DNA of 64,000 nucleotides from Ottowia sp. SB7-C50 (GTDB lineage: Bacteria; Pseudomonadota; Gammaproteobacteria; Burkholderiales; Burkholderiaceae_C). Position numbers and translations under genes: made by a program. Shown here piece by piece: positions 51,785 to 62,991 of this stretch (position 1 is its first letter; every line of letters starts with the position of its first letter). Below the pieces are notes generated by a model, which was not told the origin of the DNA, searched no databases, and saw nothing but the letters and a program-made list of their open reading frames with translations. Location of the stretch: NCBI RefSeq assembly GCF_033110285.1, contig NZ_CP136995.1, forward strand, positions 2,666,001 to 2,730,000, given 5' to 3'.

Positions 51785-53488
51785 ATGACCCCCGACGAAA
51801 TCATCCAGCAGTACGGCCCGCGCGAGGCGATGGAGTACGACGTGGTCATCGTCGGCGCCGGCCCGGCGGGGCTGTCGGCCGCCATCCGCATCAAGCAGCT
51901 GGCGGCCGAAAAAGGGCAGGACGTCTCGGTCGTGGTGCTTGAAAAAGGCTCCGAGCCGGGCGCGCACATCCTGTCCGGCGCGGTGATGGACCCGAAGGCG
52001 CTGACCGAGCTGATCCCCGACTGGCAGGCCAAGGGCGCGCCGCTGAACCAGATCGTCACCGACGACGCCTACGTCTTCCTGCGCGAAGACGGTGGCGGCA
52101 CGCGCGTGCCCAACATGGCGCTGCCGCCGTTTGCCGACAACCACGGCAACTACATCGTCAGCTTGGGGAATGTGGTGCGCTGGCTGGCCGCGCAGGCCGA
52201 AGAACTGGGCGTGGAAATCTTCCCCGGCTTCCCGGCGGCCGAGGTGCTTTACAACGACGATGGCAGCGTGAAGGGCGTGGCCACCGGCAACTTGGGGCTA
52301 GGCAAGGACGGCGAGCCGACCGAGAACTTCCAGCTGGGCATGGAACTGCACGGCAAGTACACGCTGTTTGCCGAAGGCTCGCGCGGCCACCTGGGGCGGC
52401 GGCTGATCGAGCGCTTCAAGCTAGACGCCAACAGCGACCCGCAAAGCTACGCCATCGGCATCAAGGAACTGTGGGAAATCGACCCCAGCCGCCACACGCC
52501 CGGCTTCGTCATGCACACCGCCGGCTGGCCGATGGACGAGCACACCTACGGCGGCGCGTTTCTCTACCACGCCGAGGACAACAAGGTGTTCTGCGGCTAC
52601 GTGGTCGGCCTGAACTACAAGAACCCGTACATGAGCCCGTTCGAGGAGTTCCAGCGCTGGAAGACCCACCCGCGCGTCAAGTGGTACTTCACCGACGACG
52701 CCGGCAACGTCAACGCCAAGCGCATCAGCTATGGCGCGCGCGCCATCACCGCGGGTGGCGTGCTGGCGTTGCCCAAGACGGTGTTCCCGGGCGGCGCGCT
52801 GGTCGGCTGCGACGCGGGCTTTCTCAACGTCAGCCGCATCAAGGGCAGCCATGCCGCCATCAAGACCGGCTCGATGGCCGGCGAAGCGGCGTACAACGCC
52901 GTGGTGGCGGGCCGCCAGCACGACGAACTGGCCGCCTACCCCGAAGCCTTCAGCAACAGCTGGCTGGCCGCCGAACTGAACAAGGACCGCAACTTCAAGA
53001 ACTGGTTCAAGAAAGGGCTGACCACGGGCACGCTGATGAACGGGCTGGAGCAGATGGTCTTCCGCGGCCACGCGCCCTGGACGCTGCACCGCACCGAGCC
53101 CGATCACGTGCAGCTGAAGCCCGCCGCCGACTGCCAGCCCATCACTTACCCCAAGCCCGACGGCAAGCTGACCTTCGACCGACTGTCGAGCGTGTTCGTC
53201 AGCAACACCAACCACGAAGAAAACCAGCCCGCGCACCTGACGCTGAAAGACCCAACGGTGCCGGTCAACATCAATCTGGCCAAGTTCGCCGGCCCCGAAG
53301 GCCGCTACTGCCCGGCGGGCGTGTACGAATTCGTGCCCGATGAGTCGAAGGGTGGCAACGCCCAACGCCTGCAGATCAACGCGCAGAACTGCGTGCACTG
53401 CAAGACCTGCGACATCAAGGACCCGACGCAGAACATCGTGTGGGTGACGCCAGAAGGCGGCGGCGGACCGAACTATTCGGGCATGTAA
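51785..53488 (+). CDS. Electron transfer flavoprotein-ubiquinone oxidoreductase
   Basis: 567-residue membrane-associated enzyme that passes electrons from ETF to ubiquinone, linking fatty-acid and amino-acid dehydrogenases to respiration. The FAD fold VVIVGAGPAGLSAAIRIKQL lies near residues 20-40, the substrate/quinone region SYGARAITAGGVLALPKTVFPGG near 318, and the C-terminal 4Fe-4S site CVHCKTCDIKDPTQNIVWVTPEGGGGP near 535 with three cysteines here and a fourth in RYCPAGVYEF. The gene is monocistronic, with the ATG at 51785 as the family N-terminus. The ETF subunits are not in the window. Confidence 0.93.
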   Translation: MTPDEIIQQYGPREAMEYDVVIVGAGPAGLSAAIRIKQLAAEKGQDVSVVVLEKGSEPGAHILSGAVMDPKALTELIPDWQAKGAPLNQIVTDDAYVFLREDGGGTRVPNMALPPFADNHGNYIVSLGNVVRWLAAQAEELGVEIFPGFPAAEVLYNDDGSVKGVATGNLGLGKDGEPTENFQLGMELHGKYTLFAEGSRGHLGRRLIERFKLDANSDPQSYAIGIKELWEIDPSRHTPGFVMHTAGWPMDEHTYGGAFLYHAEDNKVFCGYVVGLNYKNPYMSPFEEFQRWKTHPRVKWYFTDDAGNVNAKRISYGARAITAGGVLALPKTVFPGGALVGCDAGFLNVSRIKGSHAAIKTGSMAGEAAYNAVVAGRQHDELAAYPEAFSNSWLAAELNKDRNFKNWFKKGLTTGTLMNGLEQMVFRGHAPWTLHRTEPDHVQLKPAADCQPITYPKPDGKLTFDRLSSVFVSNTNHEENQPAHLTLKDPTVPVNINLAKFAGPEGRYCPAGVYEFVPDESKGGNAQRLQINAQNCVHCKTCDIKDPTQNIVWVTPEGGGGPNYSGM

Positions 53489-53806
53489 TCCCGTTCCTCG
53501 GGGTAAATGAAGGCGAAGCGCTTGACAGCACTGCGCCTTCAGCTCTTTTTACGATAGCAATCGAGCGACATCCAAGCGCTTGCCACGCCATGCGCCAAAG
53601 GCTTTTGCCCCGCCTCGCACACCCTGTAAAAGCGGCACCCAACACGCCTGCGCCCGCACGTGCCAACACGATGACGACGGCACGCACCTGCGCGACTCCC
53701 CATGCGCGAAAACCCCGAGGCGCGGGCTTGGACGAACGCCCATAATGGCCCGCTCTCAGGCCTCGACAGGCGGCCTTTCGTTGTCCAAGATTTCAGGAGC
53801 TTCACG
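53489..53806. other. 318-base gap holding a T-rich element and the dctP leader
   Basis: No gene is supported. 53510-53565 is a member of the T-rich element (GCGCTTGACAGCACTGCGCC, AGCTC, T5, ACGATAGCAATC). The rest has no strong promoter match or long repeat; CATAAT at 53742 is a possible -10 box without a clear -35. CAGGAG at 53794-53799 is the ribosome site of dctP. Confidence 0.5.
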
Positions 53807-54778
53807 ATGAAATTGCACCAACTTGTGCTCGGCATGGGCCTGGCCTTCGGTCTGATGGCGGGCGCCGCGGCGCAGACCACGATGAAGATCAGCATCTCCA
53901 CCTCGCAAAGCTCGCACCAGGGCATTGCCATCGACACCTTTGCCAAGGAAGTCGAAAAGCGCACCAACGGCCGCTACAAGGTGCAGACCTTCTACAACGG
54001 CGCGCTGGGCGGCGAGCGCGAGTCGATTGAGGCGGTGCAGCTGGGCACGCAGGAACTGGCGTTCAGCTCCACCGGCCCGGTGCCCAACTTCGTGCCCGAG
54101 ACGAAGATTCTCGACGTGCCCTTCCTGTTCCGCGACAAGGCGCATGCGCGCGCCGTGCTCGACGGCCCGATCGGGCAGGAGCTGCTGACCAAGTTCGACG
54201 CCAAGGGCTTCAAGGCGCTGGCCTGGGCCGAGAACGGCTTCCGCCACATGACCAACAGCAAGCGCGACGTGAAAGAGCCCGCCGACCTGAAGGGTCTGAA
54301 GATGCGCACCATGGAAAACCCGGTGCACGTGGCGGCCTACAAGGGCTTCGGCATCATCACCACGCCCATGGCCTTCCCCGAAGTGTTCACCGCGCTGCAA
54401 CAGGGCACGGTGGACGGGCAGGAGAACCCGCTGTCGGTCATCATCTCGGCCAAGTTCGACCAGGTGCAGAAACACCTGTCGCTCACGGGCCACGTGTACT
54501 CTCCCTGCATCTTCGTGATGAACAAGGGCGTGTTCGACAAGCTGAGCGCCGCCGACAAGCAGGCCTTCATCGAAGCCGCCCGCGAAGGCACCAAGGCCAA
54601 CCGCGCCAAGGTGGACGAGGACGACACCAAGGGCGTGGCCGACCTGCGCGGCAAGGGCATGACGGTGATCGACAACATCGACAAGGCCAAGTTCGTGGCC
54701 GCACTGTCCAGCGTCAACGCCCAGTTCGAAAAAGACTTCGGCAAGGCCAACCTGGACCGCATCCGCAACTACAAGTAA
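53807..54778 (+). CDS. DctP-family TRAP transporter solute-binding protein
   Basis: 323-residue periplasmic protein. The signal peptide (LVLGMGLAFGLMAGAAAQ, cleavage near residue 22) is followed by TTMKISISTSQSSHQG, then FYNGALGGERESIEAVQLG, the conserved arginine/NPL region GLKMRTMENPVHVAAYKGFG, and FTALQQGTVDGQENPLSVI, all hallmarks of DctP proteins that bind C4-dicarboxylates or other organic acids. CAGGAG precedes the ATG. A hairpin with T7 at 54820-54850 follows, and then the membrane subunits, so binding protein may be made in excess of permease. Confidence 0.92.
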   Translation: MKLHQLVLGMGLAFGLMAGAAAQTTMKISISTSQSSHQGIAIDTFAKEVEKRTNGRYKVQTFYNGALGGERESIEAVQLGTQELAFSSTGPVPNFVPETKILDVPFLFRDKAHARAVLDGPIGQELLTKFDAKGFKALAWAENGFRHMTNSKRDVKEPADLKGLKMRTMENPVHVAAYKGFGIITTPMAFPEVFTALQQGTVDGQENPLSVIISAKFDQVQKHLSLTGHVYSPCIFVMNKGVFDKLSAADKQAFIEAAREGTKANRAKVDEDDTKGVADLRGKGMTVIDNIDKAKFVAALSSVNAQFEKDFGKANLDRIRNYK

Positions 54779-54819
54779 GGCGGACCGTCCGGATTGCTAT
54801 TGTTTGAATAGCTGAAAGT

Positions 54820-54850
54820 GCCCGTCAGCCCAGCGCGACGGGCTTTTTTT
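54820..54850 (+). terminator. Intrinsic terminator between dctP and dctQ
   Basis: GCCCGTC (54820-54826) pairs with GACGGGC (54837-54843), a 10-base loop, then seven T (54844-54850). Upstream bases 54791-54819 (GATTGCTATTGTTTGAATAGCTG...) show that it is part of a T-rich element. It would partly stop transcription before dctQ. Confidence 0.8.
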
Positions 54851-54870
54851 ATGGAAGCCATCGGTTTGAC

Positions 54871-55365
54871 ATGAAAGCCCTGCTCCTGTCCCTTGAAAGC
54901 TGGACCACGCGCGTCGCGATGGCCCTGGCCTGCCTGATGCTGGCCATCGCCTCGACGCTCGGCGTGTTCCAGATCATCACCCGCTTCGTGCTGGAGCAAC
55001 CCGCCGAATGGAGCGAAGTGTTGATTCGCTTCAGCCTGATCTGGATGGTGTTCCTGGGTATTCCGATGGCCTTTCGGCAAGGCGCCATGGTGAGCGTGGA
55101 CGCGCTGTACCGCGCCGTGCCGACCGGCGCCAAGCGCGTGCTCGACCTGGTGGTGGCGCTGGCGGCGCTGGCGCTGATGCTGGTCATTCTGTGGTGGGGC
55201 TACGACTATGCGGTGCGCGGCAGCGTGCAGTCCATGGCGGGACTCGAATCGCTGTCGATGTTCTGGGCCTACGTCGCCATGCCGGTGGGCGCCCTGTTCT
55301 CGATCCTGGGCATCGTGGCCAACTACCTCGACCCGCGACGGATGGAACTGGAGACTGCGCAGTGA
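54871..55365 (+). CDS. TRAP transporter small permease subunit, DctQ
   Basis: 164-residue protein with four membrane segments: ALACLMLAIASTLGVFQIITRFVL, LIRFSLIWMVFLGIPMAF (with the family arginine-rich start), VVALAALALMLVILWWGYDY and FWAYVAMPVGALFSILGIVANYL. Blocks EVLIRFSLIWMVFLGIPMAFRQGAMVSVD are typical of DctQ. It lies between dctP and dctM; repeat A copy 3 separates it from dctM. Confidence 0.9.
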   Translation: MKALLLSLESWTTRVAMALACLMLAIASTLGVFQIITRFVLEQPAEWSEVLIRFSLIWMVFLGIPMAFRQGAMVSVDALYRAVPTGAKRVLDLVVALAALALMLVILWWGYDYAVRGSVQSMAGLESLSMFWAYVAMPVGALFSILGIVANYLDPRRMELETAQ

Positions 55366-55366
55366 T

Positions 55367-55470
55367 GACGCCCACCCCCCGAAGCGCGCTTTGCGCGCCT
55401 CCCCCTCAAGGGGGCGCACGCAGCGGCCGGGCCAACCCCGCTCCGCGCGTGCACTCGAAAGGCCGCGCGC
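55367..55470. repeat. Dispersed extragenic repeat A, copy 3 (between dctQ and dctM)
   Basis: A diverged copy of the GC-rich repeat: ...GCGCGCCTCCCCCTCAAGGGGGCGCACGC..., GGCCGGGCCAACCCCGCTCC. It splits a normally tight operon; dctQ and dctM usually overlap or nearly touch. Confidence 0.6.
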
Positions 55471-55514
55471 ACCGCGAGCCCTCTGATCGAATTGCAAGTC
55501 CGGGAGCGCCGCGC

Positions 55515-56789
55515 ATGACCACAGCCATGCTCATCACCATGATGCTGGGCTTTGCGCTCAGCGTCTCGGTTGCCGTGTCCATCGGGCTGGCGTCCATCGT
55601 CGGCATTCAGGTGACCAACGCCAACATGTTGCTCTCCGCCAAGGAGATGTTCAACAGCATCAACAAGTTTCCGCTGGCCGCCATTCCGTTCTTCATCCTG
55701 GCCGGCAACCTGATGGAAACCGGTGGCATTTCGCGCCGCCTGGTCGAATTCGCCAAGAGCATCGTCGGCGGCGTGCAGGGCGGCCTGCCGATGACCTGTG
55801 TGCTCACCTGCATGATCTTCGCCGCCGTGTCGGGCTCGTCGGTGGCCACCACGTTCGCGATTGGCGCCATCCTGATCCCAGCGCTGATCAAGCACGGCTA
55901 CCCGACGTCGTGGGCAGCGGCGCTGCAGGCCACCAGCGCCGAACTGGGCGTGATCATCCCGCCGTCGATCCCGATGATTCTTTACGGCGTGGCGGCCGAG
56001 GTGTCGATTGGCGAACTGTTCATCGCCGGCTTTGGCCCCGGCATCCTGATCAGCGGCGCGCTGATGCTGTTCGTGTGGGCGTACTGCAAATGGAAGGGCT
56101 GGGGCAAGACCGACGGCGACGGGCGCCTGGGCTTTTTTGCCGCCACCCGGCAGGCGGCGTGGGCGCTGCTGATGCCGATCATCATTCTGGGCGGTATCTA
56201 CGGCGGCATCTTCACGCCGACCGAGGCGTCGGCCGTGGCCGTGTTCTACGCGCTGGTGGTGGGCATGGGGGTGTACCGCGAAATCAGCGTCAAGGATCTG
56301 GTCGCCGTGTTGCGCAAGTCGGTGGTGTCGTCGTCGGTGATCATGTTCATCATCGCCAACGCGGGGCTGTTCGCCTTCCTCATTACGCGCGCCGGCGTGC
56401 CCGACGCCATCGGCCACTGGCTGGAAGATGTGCTGAAGAACCCCGCCATGTTTTTGCTGGGTGTGAACGCGGCGCTGTTCGTGATCGGCATGTTCATCGA
56501 GACCAGCGCCGCCATCATCGTGCTGGCGCCCATCCTGGCGCCGGTGGCGCAACGCTTCGGCATTGACCCGGTGCACTTCGGGCTGGTGATGGTGGTCAAC
56601 CTGGCGCTGGGCATGATCACCCCGCCGTTCGGCGTGAACCTGTTCGCGGCCTGCACGGTGGCGCGCATCTCGCTCGACAAGATCATCCGGCACCTGGTGC
56701 CGTTTGTGTGCGTGGTGCTGGCGTGCCTGATGGTGATCACCTACGTGCCGGCGCTGTCGCTGGGATTGCGCGACCTGGTGTATAGATAA
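55515..56789 (+). CDS. TRAP transporter large permease subunit, DctM
   Basis: 424-residue membrane protein with 12 hydrophobic segments, the transport channel of the DctPQM system. Characteristic blocks are PLAAIPFFILAGNLMETGGISRRLVEFAKSIVG, SSVATTFAIGAILIPALIKHGYPTSWAAALQATSAELGVIIPPSIPMILYG and TPTEASAVAVFYALVVG. The ATG at 55515 is the family start (TTAMLITMMLGF). It is coupled to dctQ only across a repeat. Downstream is repeat A copy 4 and the glycine riboswitch. Confidence 0.92.
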   Translation: MTTAMLITMMLGFALSVSVAVSIGLASIVGIQVTNANMLLSAKEMFNSINKFPLAAIPFFILAGNLMETGGISRRLVEFAKSIVGGVQGGLPMTCVLTCMIFAAVSGSSVATTFAIGAILIPALIKHGYPTSWAAALQATSAELGVIIPPSIPMILYGVAAEVSIGELFIAGFGPGILISGALMLFVWAYCKWKGWGKTDGDGRLGFFAATRQAAWALLMPIIILGGIYGGIFTPTEASAVAVFYALVVGMGVYREISVKDLVAVLRKSVVSSSVIMFIIANAGLFAFLITRAGVPDAIGHWLEDVLKNPAMFLLGVNAALFVIGMFIETSAAIIVLAPILAPVAQRFGIDPVHFGLVMVVNLALGMITPPFGVNLFAACTVARISLDKIIRHLVPFVCVVLACLMVITYVPALSLGLRDLVYR

Positions 56790-56790
56790 A

Positions 56791-56895
56791 ACTCCCCCCT
56801 GTGGCGCTGGGGCGCCTTCCCCCAGGGGACAACGCTGGCGGCCGGGCCAAGCCCGCTCCCCGGCGCTCTCGCGCGGCCTGCTCCGCGGCCATTTG
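56791..56895. repeat. Dispersed extragenic repeat A, copy 4
   Basis: ACTCCCCCCTGTGGCGCTGGGGCGCCTTCCCCCAGGGG... ending CTGCTCCGCGGCC, aligning with copies 1-3. It lies between the dctM stop and the glycine riboswitch. Confidence 0.7.
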
Positions 56896-56907
56896 TCATG
56901 GCAGAAT

Positions 56908-57090
56908 CGGGTGTCGTCAGGAGAGAGCGCCGTCACACGCGCCGCCGAAGGCTGAACGCTCAGGCAAAAGGACTGGCACAACACAATTCTGCTGGAGAGA
57001 GGCCGCGGCATACGCCAGGCGGCCCACCGAAGGGGCAAGGCCGGCGCGGTTGGCGCGGGTTGAATCTCTCAGGTAAAGAGGACAGCAGGG
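56908..57090 (+). promoter_or_regulatory. Tandem glycine riboswitch upstream of gcvT
   Basis: Two consecutive glycine aptamers. First: GGAGAGAGCGCC (56920-56931) and GCCGAAGGCTGAACGCTCAGGCAAAAGGAC (56944-56973). Second: GCTGGAGAGAGGCC (56991-57004), CACCGAAGGGGCAAGG (57025-57040) and the closing AATCTCTCAGGTAAAGAGGACAGC (57063-57086). Each has the conserved GGAGAG, CCGAAG and CAGG-AAA-GGAC blocks. In other bacteria this riboswitch turns gcv expression on when glycine is plentiful. It ends 62 bases before the gcvT start. No separate promoter was identified with confidence. Confidence 0.93.
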
Positions 57091-57151
57091 TTCCGCGCCC
57101 GGACTTGCTGGCCGGGCAATGCCTTTGACAATGCATTCGAGGAGCCCTGCC

Positions 57152-58357
57152 ATGTCCGCTGCCGACACCGAACTTCAAAAAACCCCGCTGCACGATCTGC
57201 ACGTCGAACTCGGCGCGCGCATGGTGCCGTTTGCTGGCTATTCGATGCCGGTGCAGTACCCCGCCGGCCTGATGGCCGAGCACAAGCACACGCGCGAAGC
57301 GGCCGGCCTGTTCGACGTGTCGCACATGGGGCAGATCAAGCTGGTGGGCGCCGATGCCGCCGCCGCGCTGGAAAGCCTGATGCCGGTGGATGTCATGGGC
57401 CTGGGCGTGGACAAGCAGCGCTATGGCCTGCTGCTGACCGACGAAGGCACCATCATCGACGACCTGATGTTCGTGAATTGGGGCGATCCGGCGCAGGCCA
57501 CGGGCGAAAGCCGCCCGCGCGCCTCGGGCGAGCGCGAGGGGCCGCAGCTGTTCCTGATCGTCAACGGCGCCTGCAAGGCCGGTGACATCGCGCACCTGCA
57601 AGCCCGCATCGGCGACCGCTGCCAGGTGCTGCCGATGCCTGAGCGCGCCCTGCTCGCGCTGCAAGGCCCCAAGGCCGTCGATGCGCTGCAGCGCCTGGTG
57701 CCCGGCGTCGAGCAACTCGTCTTCATGACGGGCGGCGCCTTTGCCTGGAACGGCACCGACCTGTACATCACCCGCAGCGGCTACACCGGCGAAGACGGCT
57801 TCGAGATTTCCATCCACGCATCACAGGCCGACGCCTTTGCGCGCGCACTGCTGGCGCAGCCTGAAGTTGCGCCCATCGGCCTGGGCGCGCGCAACAGCCT
57901 GCGCCTGGAAGCGGGCCTGTGCCTGTACGGCAACGACATCGACACCACCACGACCCCCATCGAGGCGGGCCTGAACTGGGCCATCCAGAAGGTGCGCCGC
58001 ACGGGCGGCGAACGCGCGGGCGGCTTTCCGGGCGCGGACAAAGTGCTGCCCTTCATGCAGGACGCCGCAGGCAACCCGGCCGCGCAAAAGCTCGGCCGCA
58101 AGCGCGTGGCGCTGATGGCCCAGGATCGCATCCCTGTGCGTGAACACATCGAACTGCAAGACGCCGCCGGCCAGAAAATCGGCGAAACCACCAGCGGCCT
58201 GCTCGGCCCGAGCATCGACCGGCCCATTGCGATGGGCTACGTCACGCCCGAGCATGCCGCCGTCGGCTCGCCCGTGATCGCGCTGGTGCGCGGCAAGCCG
58301 GTGCCGATGGAGGTGGTGACCACGCCCTTTGTCCCCAATCGCTATCACCGCGGTTGA
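57152..58357 (+). CDS. gcvT: Glycine cleavage system T protein (aminomethyltransferase)
   Basis: 401-residue tetrahydrofolate-dependent aminomethyltransferase that takes the methylene group from lipoyl-GcvH. Blocks: [39 protein letters not shown], the folate-binding [11 protein letters not shown] and [22 protein letters not shown], and [11 protein letters not shown]. The ATG at 57152 follows GAGGAG. An insertion of about 20 residues near 128-147 ([20 protein letters not shown]) between NWGD and LFLIVN is not in most GcvT proteins; it is Gly/Arg/Glu-rich and probably a surface loop. Under glycine riboswitch control, first gene of gcvTHP. Confidence 0.93.
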   Translation: MSAADTELQKTPLHDLHVELGARMVPFAGYSMPVQYPAGLMAEHKHTREAAGLFDVSHMGQIKLVGADAAAALESLMPVDVMGLGVDKQRYGLLLTDEGTIIDDLMFVNWGDPAQATGESRPRASGEREGPQLFLIVNGACKAGDIAHLQARIGDRCQVLPMPERALLALQGPKAVDALQRLVPGVEQLVFMTGGAFAWNGTDLYITRSGYTGEDGFEISIHASQADAFARALLAQPEVAPIGLGARNSLRLEAGLCLYGNDIDTTTTPIEAGLNWAIQKVRRTGGERAGGFPGADKVLPFMQDAAGNPAAQKLGRKRVALMAQDRIPVREHIELQDAAGQKIGETTSGLLGPSIDRPIAMGYVTPEHAAVGSPVIALVRGKPVPMEVVTTPFVPNRYHRG

Positions 58358-58365
58358 TTGTTGGC

Positions 58366-58424
58366 CAAATCGGCTTGCAGCGCCCGCCCCACTTGCGCAA
58401 TCCACTCTTTTTTTTGGAGCAACC
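58366..58424. repeat. T-rich palindromic element in the gcvT-gcvH gap
   Basis: GGCCAAATCGGCTTGCAGCGCC...CACTTGCGCAATCC, T8, GGAGCAACC up to the gcvH start. It donates the gcvH ribosome binding site. Confidence 0.5.
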
Positions 58425-58790
58425 ATGACCATCAAATACACCGAAGACCACGAATGGGTCAAAGTCGAGGGCGATATCGCCATCGTCGGCATCACGCAGC
58501 ACGCGCAGGATGCGCTGGGCGACGTGGTGTTCGTCGAATTGCCCGAAGTGGGCAAGACCTACGGCCAGAAAGACACCGCCGGTGTGGTGGAGTCCGTGAA
58601 GGCCGCGGCCGACGTGTACATGCCGGTCAGCGGCGAAGTGGTTGAGGTGAACCAGGCGCTGGCCGACGAGCCGAGCCTGGCCAACAGCGACCCGGAGGGC
58701 GCGGGCTGGTTCTTCAAGGTCAGGCTCACCCAACCCGACCAGGTGGCGGCGCTGATGGACGAGGCCGCCTACAAGGCTTTCGCCGCCTGA
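58425..58790 (+). CDS. gcvH: Glycine cleavage system H protein (lipoyl carrier)
   Basis: 121-residue shuttle protein carrying a lipoyl group on the lysine of [15 protein letters not shown] (K near residue 64). The N-terminus [19 protein letters not shown] is the family start. The gap to gcvT holds a T-rich element that ends in TTTTTTTTGGAGCAACC, so the GGAG ribosome site of gcvH comes from the element. Confidence 0.95.
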   Translation: MTIKYTEDHEWVKVEGDIAIVGITQHAQDALGDVVFVELPEVGKTYGQKDTAGVVESVKAAADVYMPVSGEVVEVNQALADEPSLANSDPEGAGWFFKVRLTQPDQVAALMDEAAYKAFAA

Positions 58791-58872
58791 TTTTCTTTCG
58801 TCATCGTGCAGGGCTTGGGGGCGCATCGATGCCGGTGCGCCCGGCCCGAGGTTTTGTCTGGAGCAGCTCGAC

Positions 58873-61784
<2,912 letters not shown>

Positions 61785-61788
<4 letters not shown>

Positions 61789-62276
61789 GCGTGGCGCCGC
61801 CGGTCGTCCGCGCGGTCGACTACCGCGACGAAGCCCATCGCACGGCGCTCGTCGCGCTGCTGGACGCGTATGCGCGCGACCCCATGGGCGGCGGCGTGCC
61901 GTTGCCGGACGACGTGCGGTCGCGCCTGTGCGACGACCTGGCGACCCTGCCCGCGGCCGCCAGCTTCATCGCCTGGCAAGGCGATGCGCCCGTTGGCCTG
62001 GCCAACACCTTCGAGAGCTATTCCACCTTCAAGGCGCGGCCTCTGCTCAATGTGCACGACCTGGTGGTGCTGCCGGCCCACCGCGCGCGCGGCGTGGGCC
62101 AGGCGCTGCTCGCGGCGTGCGAAGCCCACGCGCAGGCGCGCGGCTGCTGCAAGCTCACCCTGGAAGTGCTGAGCGGCAACCAGCGCGCGCTGCGCAGCTA
62201 CCAGCGCTTCGGTTTCGCGCCCTATGTGCTGGACCCCGCCGAAGGCGAAGCCGTGCTGATGCAGAAGTGGCTGTAG
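61785..62276 (+). CDS. GNAT-family N-acetyltransferase
   Basis: 163-residue acetyltransferase. The acetyl-CoA motif is [27 protein letters not shown] (near residues 92-118), followed by [19 protein letters not shown]. It would acetylate an amine of a small molecule or protein; the substrate is unknown. The ATG overlaps the gcvP stop (ATGA), so it is translationally coupled to the glycine cleavage operon. This coupling is by position only and does not show a role in glycine metabolism. Confidence 0.82.
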
Positions 62277-62289
62277 GGCCCCTGCAGCG

Positions 62290-62853
62290 CTACTTGTCCC
62301 GCGGCGGCGCCGGCTGCGGCTGCAGCCGATAAAACCGGGGATAGCGGCGGGCCACCACCGGCCCGTTGAAGTCCCACGTCACGCACTTGCCCAGGTGCGG
62401 CGGCGGGTGCTCGGGATCGATTGGCACCACGCTCTGCACCATGGTCTGGAACGCGGCGGTGGCCATGTTGAACAGCAGCTCGCGCAGGTGGGCGCAGCCT
62501 TCGATGCCGCCCAGGTGCTGCTCGATTGAACGGCGCCAGCCGCGTGCCAGCTGGCAGCCCACCATGCGCTGCATCGGCGCCATGGCCTTGGGGCACGGGT
62601 CGTGCGGCACATGGTCCATGGCCACTTCGATGGCGTGCACCACCGTGTCGTCGTCCACCGTCAGCCGGATCGCCATGCCGTGGATCGGTTCGCCCGCCGC
62701 CCAGTCGCCCTCGCCGGCAATGGTGAAGGGTACGGTCTTGCTGTCGTGCAGTTCGGCCTCGATGTCCCACAGGCCGTCGGCACGGCGATAACCGCGGAAG
62801 ACGGTACGACGATCATGCAGGTGGGTGCGTGGAGCAGGTGAAGAAAGCGGCAC
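62290..62853 (-). CDS. DUF2889-family protein
   Basis: 187-residue protein of a family of unknown function. The N-terminal block PAPRTHLHDRRTVFRGYRRADGLWDIEAELHDSKTVPF and C-terminal LRELLFNMATAAFQTM are typical. The GTG at 62853 gives the family start (MPLSSPAPRTHLH); longer frames continue upstream to 62964 but lack similarity and cross the divergent gene's leader. No signal peptide. Members of this family occur near aromatic or lipid catabolism genes in related bacteria, which I take only as a hint. Confidence 0.7.
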   Translation of the reverse strand: MPLSSPAPRTHLHDRRTVFRGYRRADGLWDIEAELHDSKTVPFTIAGEGDWAAGEPIHGMAIRLTVDDDTVVHAIEVAMDHVPHDPCPKAMAPMQRMVGCQLARGWRRSIEQHLGGIEGCAHLRELLFNMATAAFQTMVQSVVPIDPEHPPPHLGKCVTWDFNGPVVARRYPRFYRLQPQPAPPRDK

Positions 62854-62991
62854 GGCGTAAACCCCGCGACGAAACGCGGGCAAGAAGCTGACCCGCCCAT
62901 TGTCGCGGCTTCGCGCGCCCGTTGCCGGGGCGGGCGCAGGCACCGCGCCAGCGGGCGCTAACATGCCGCATCACCACTTTGCACGACACGC

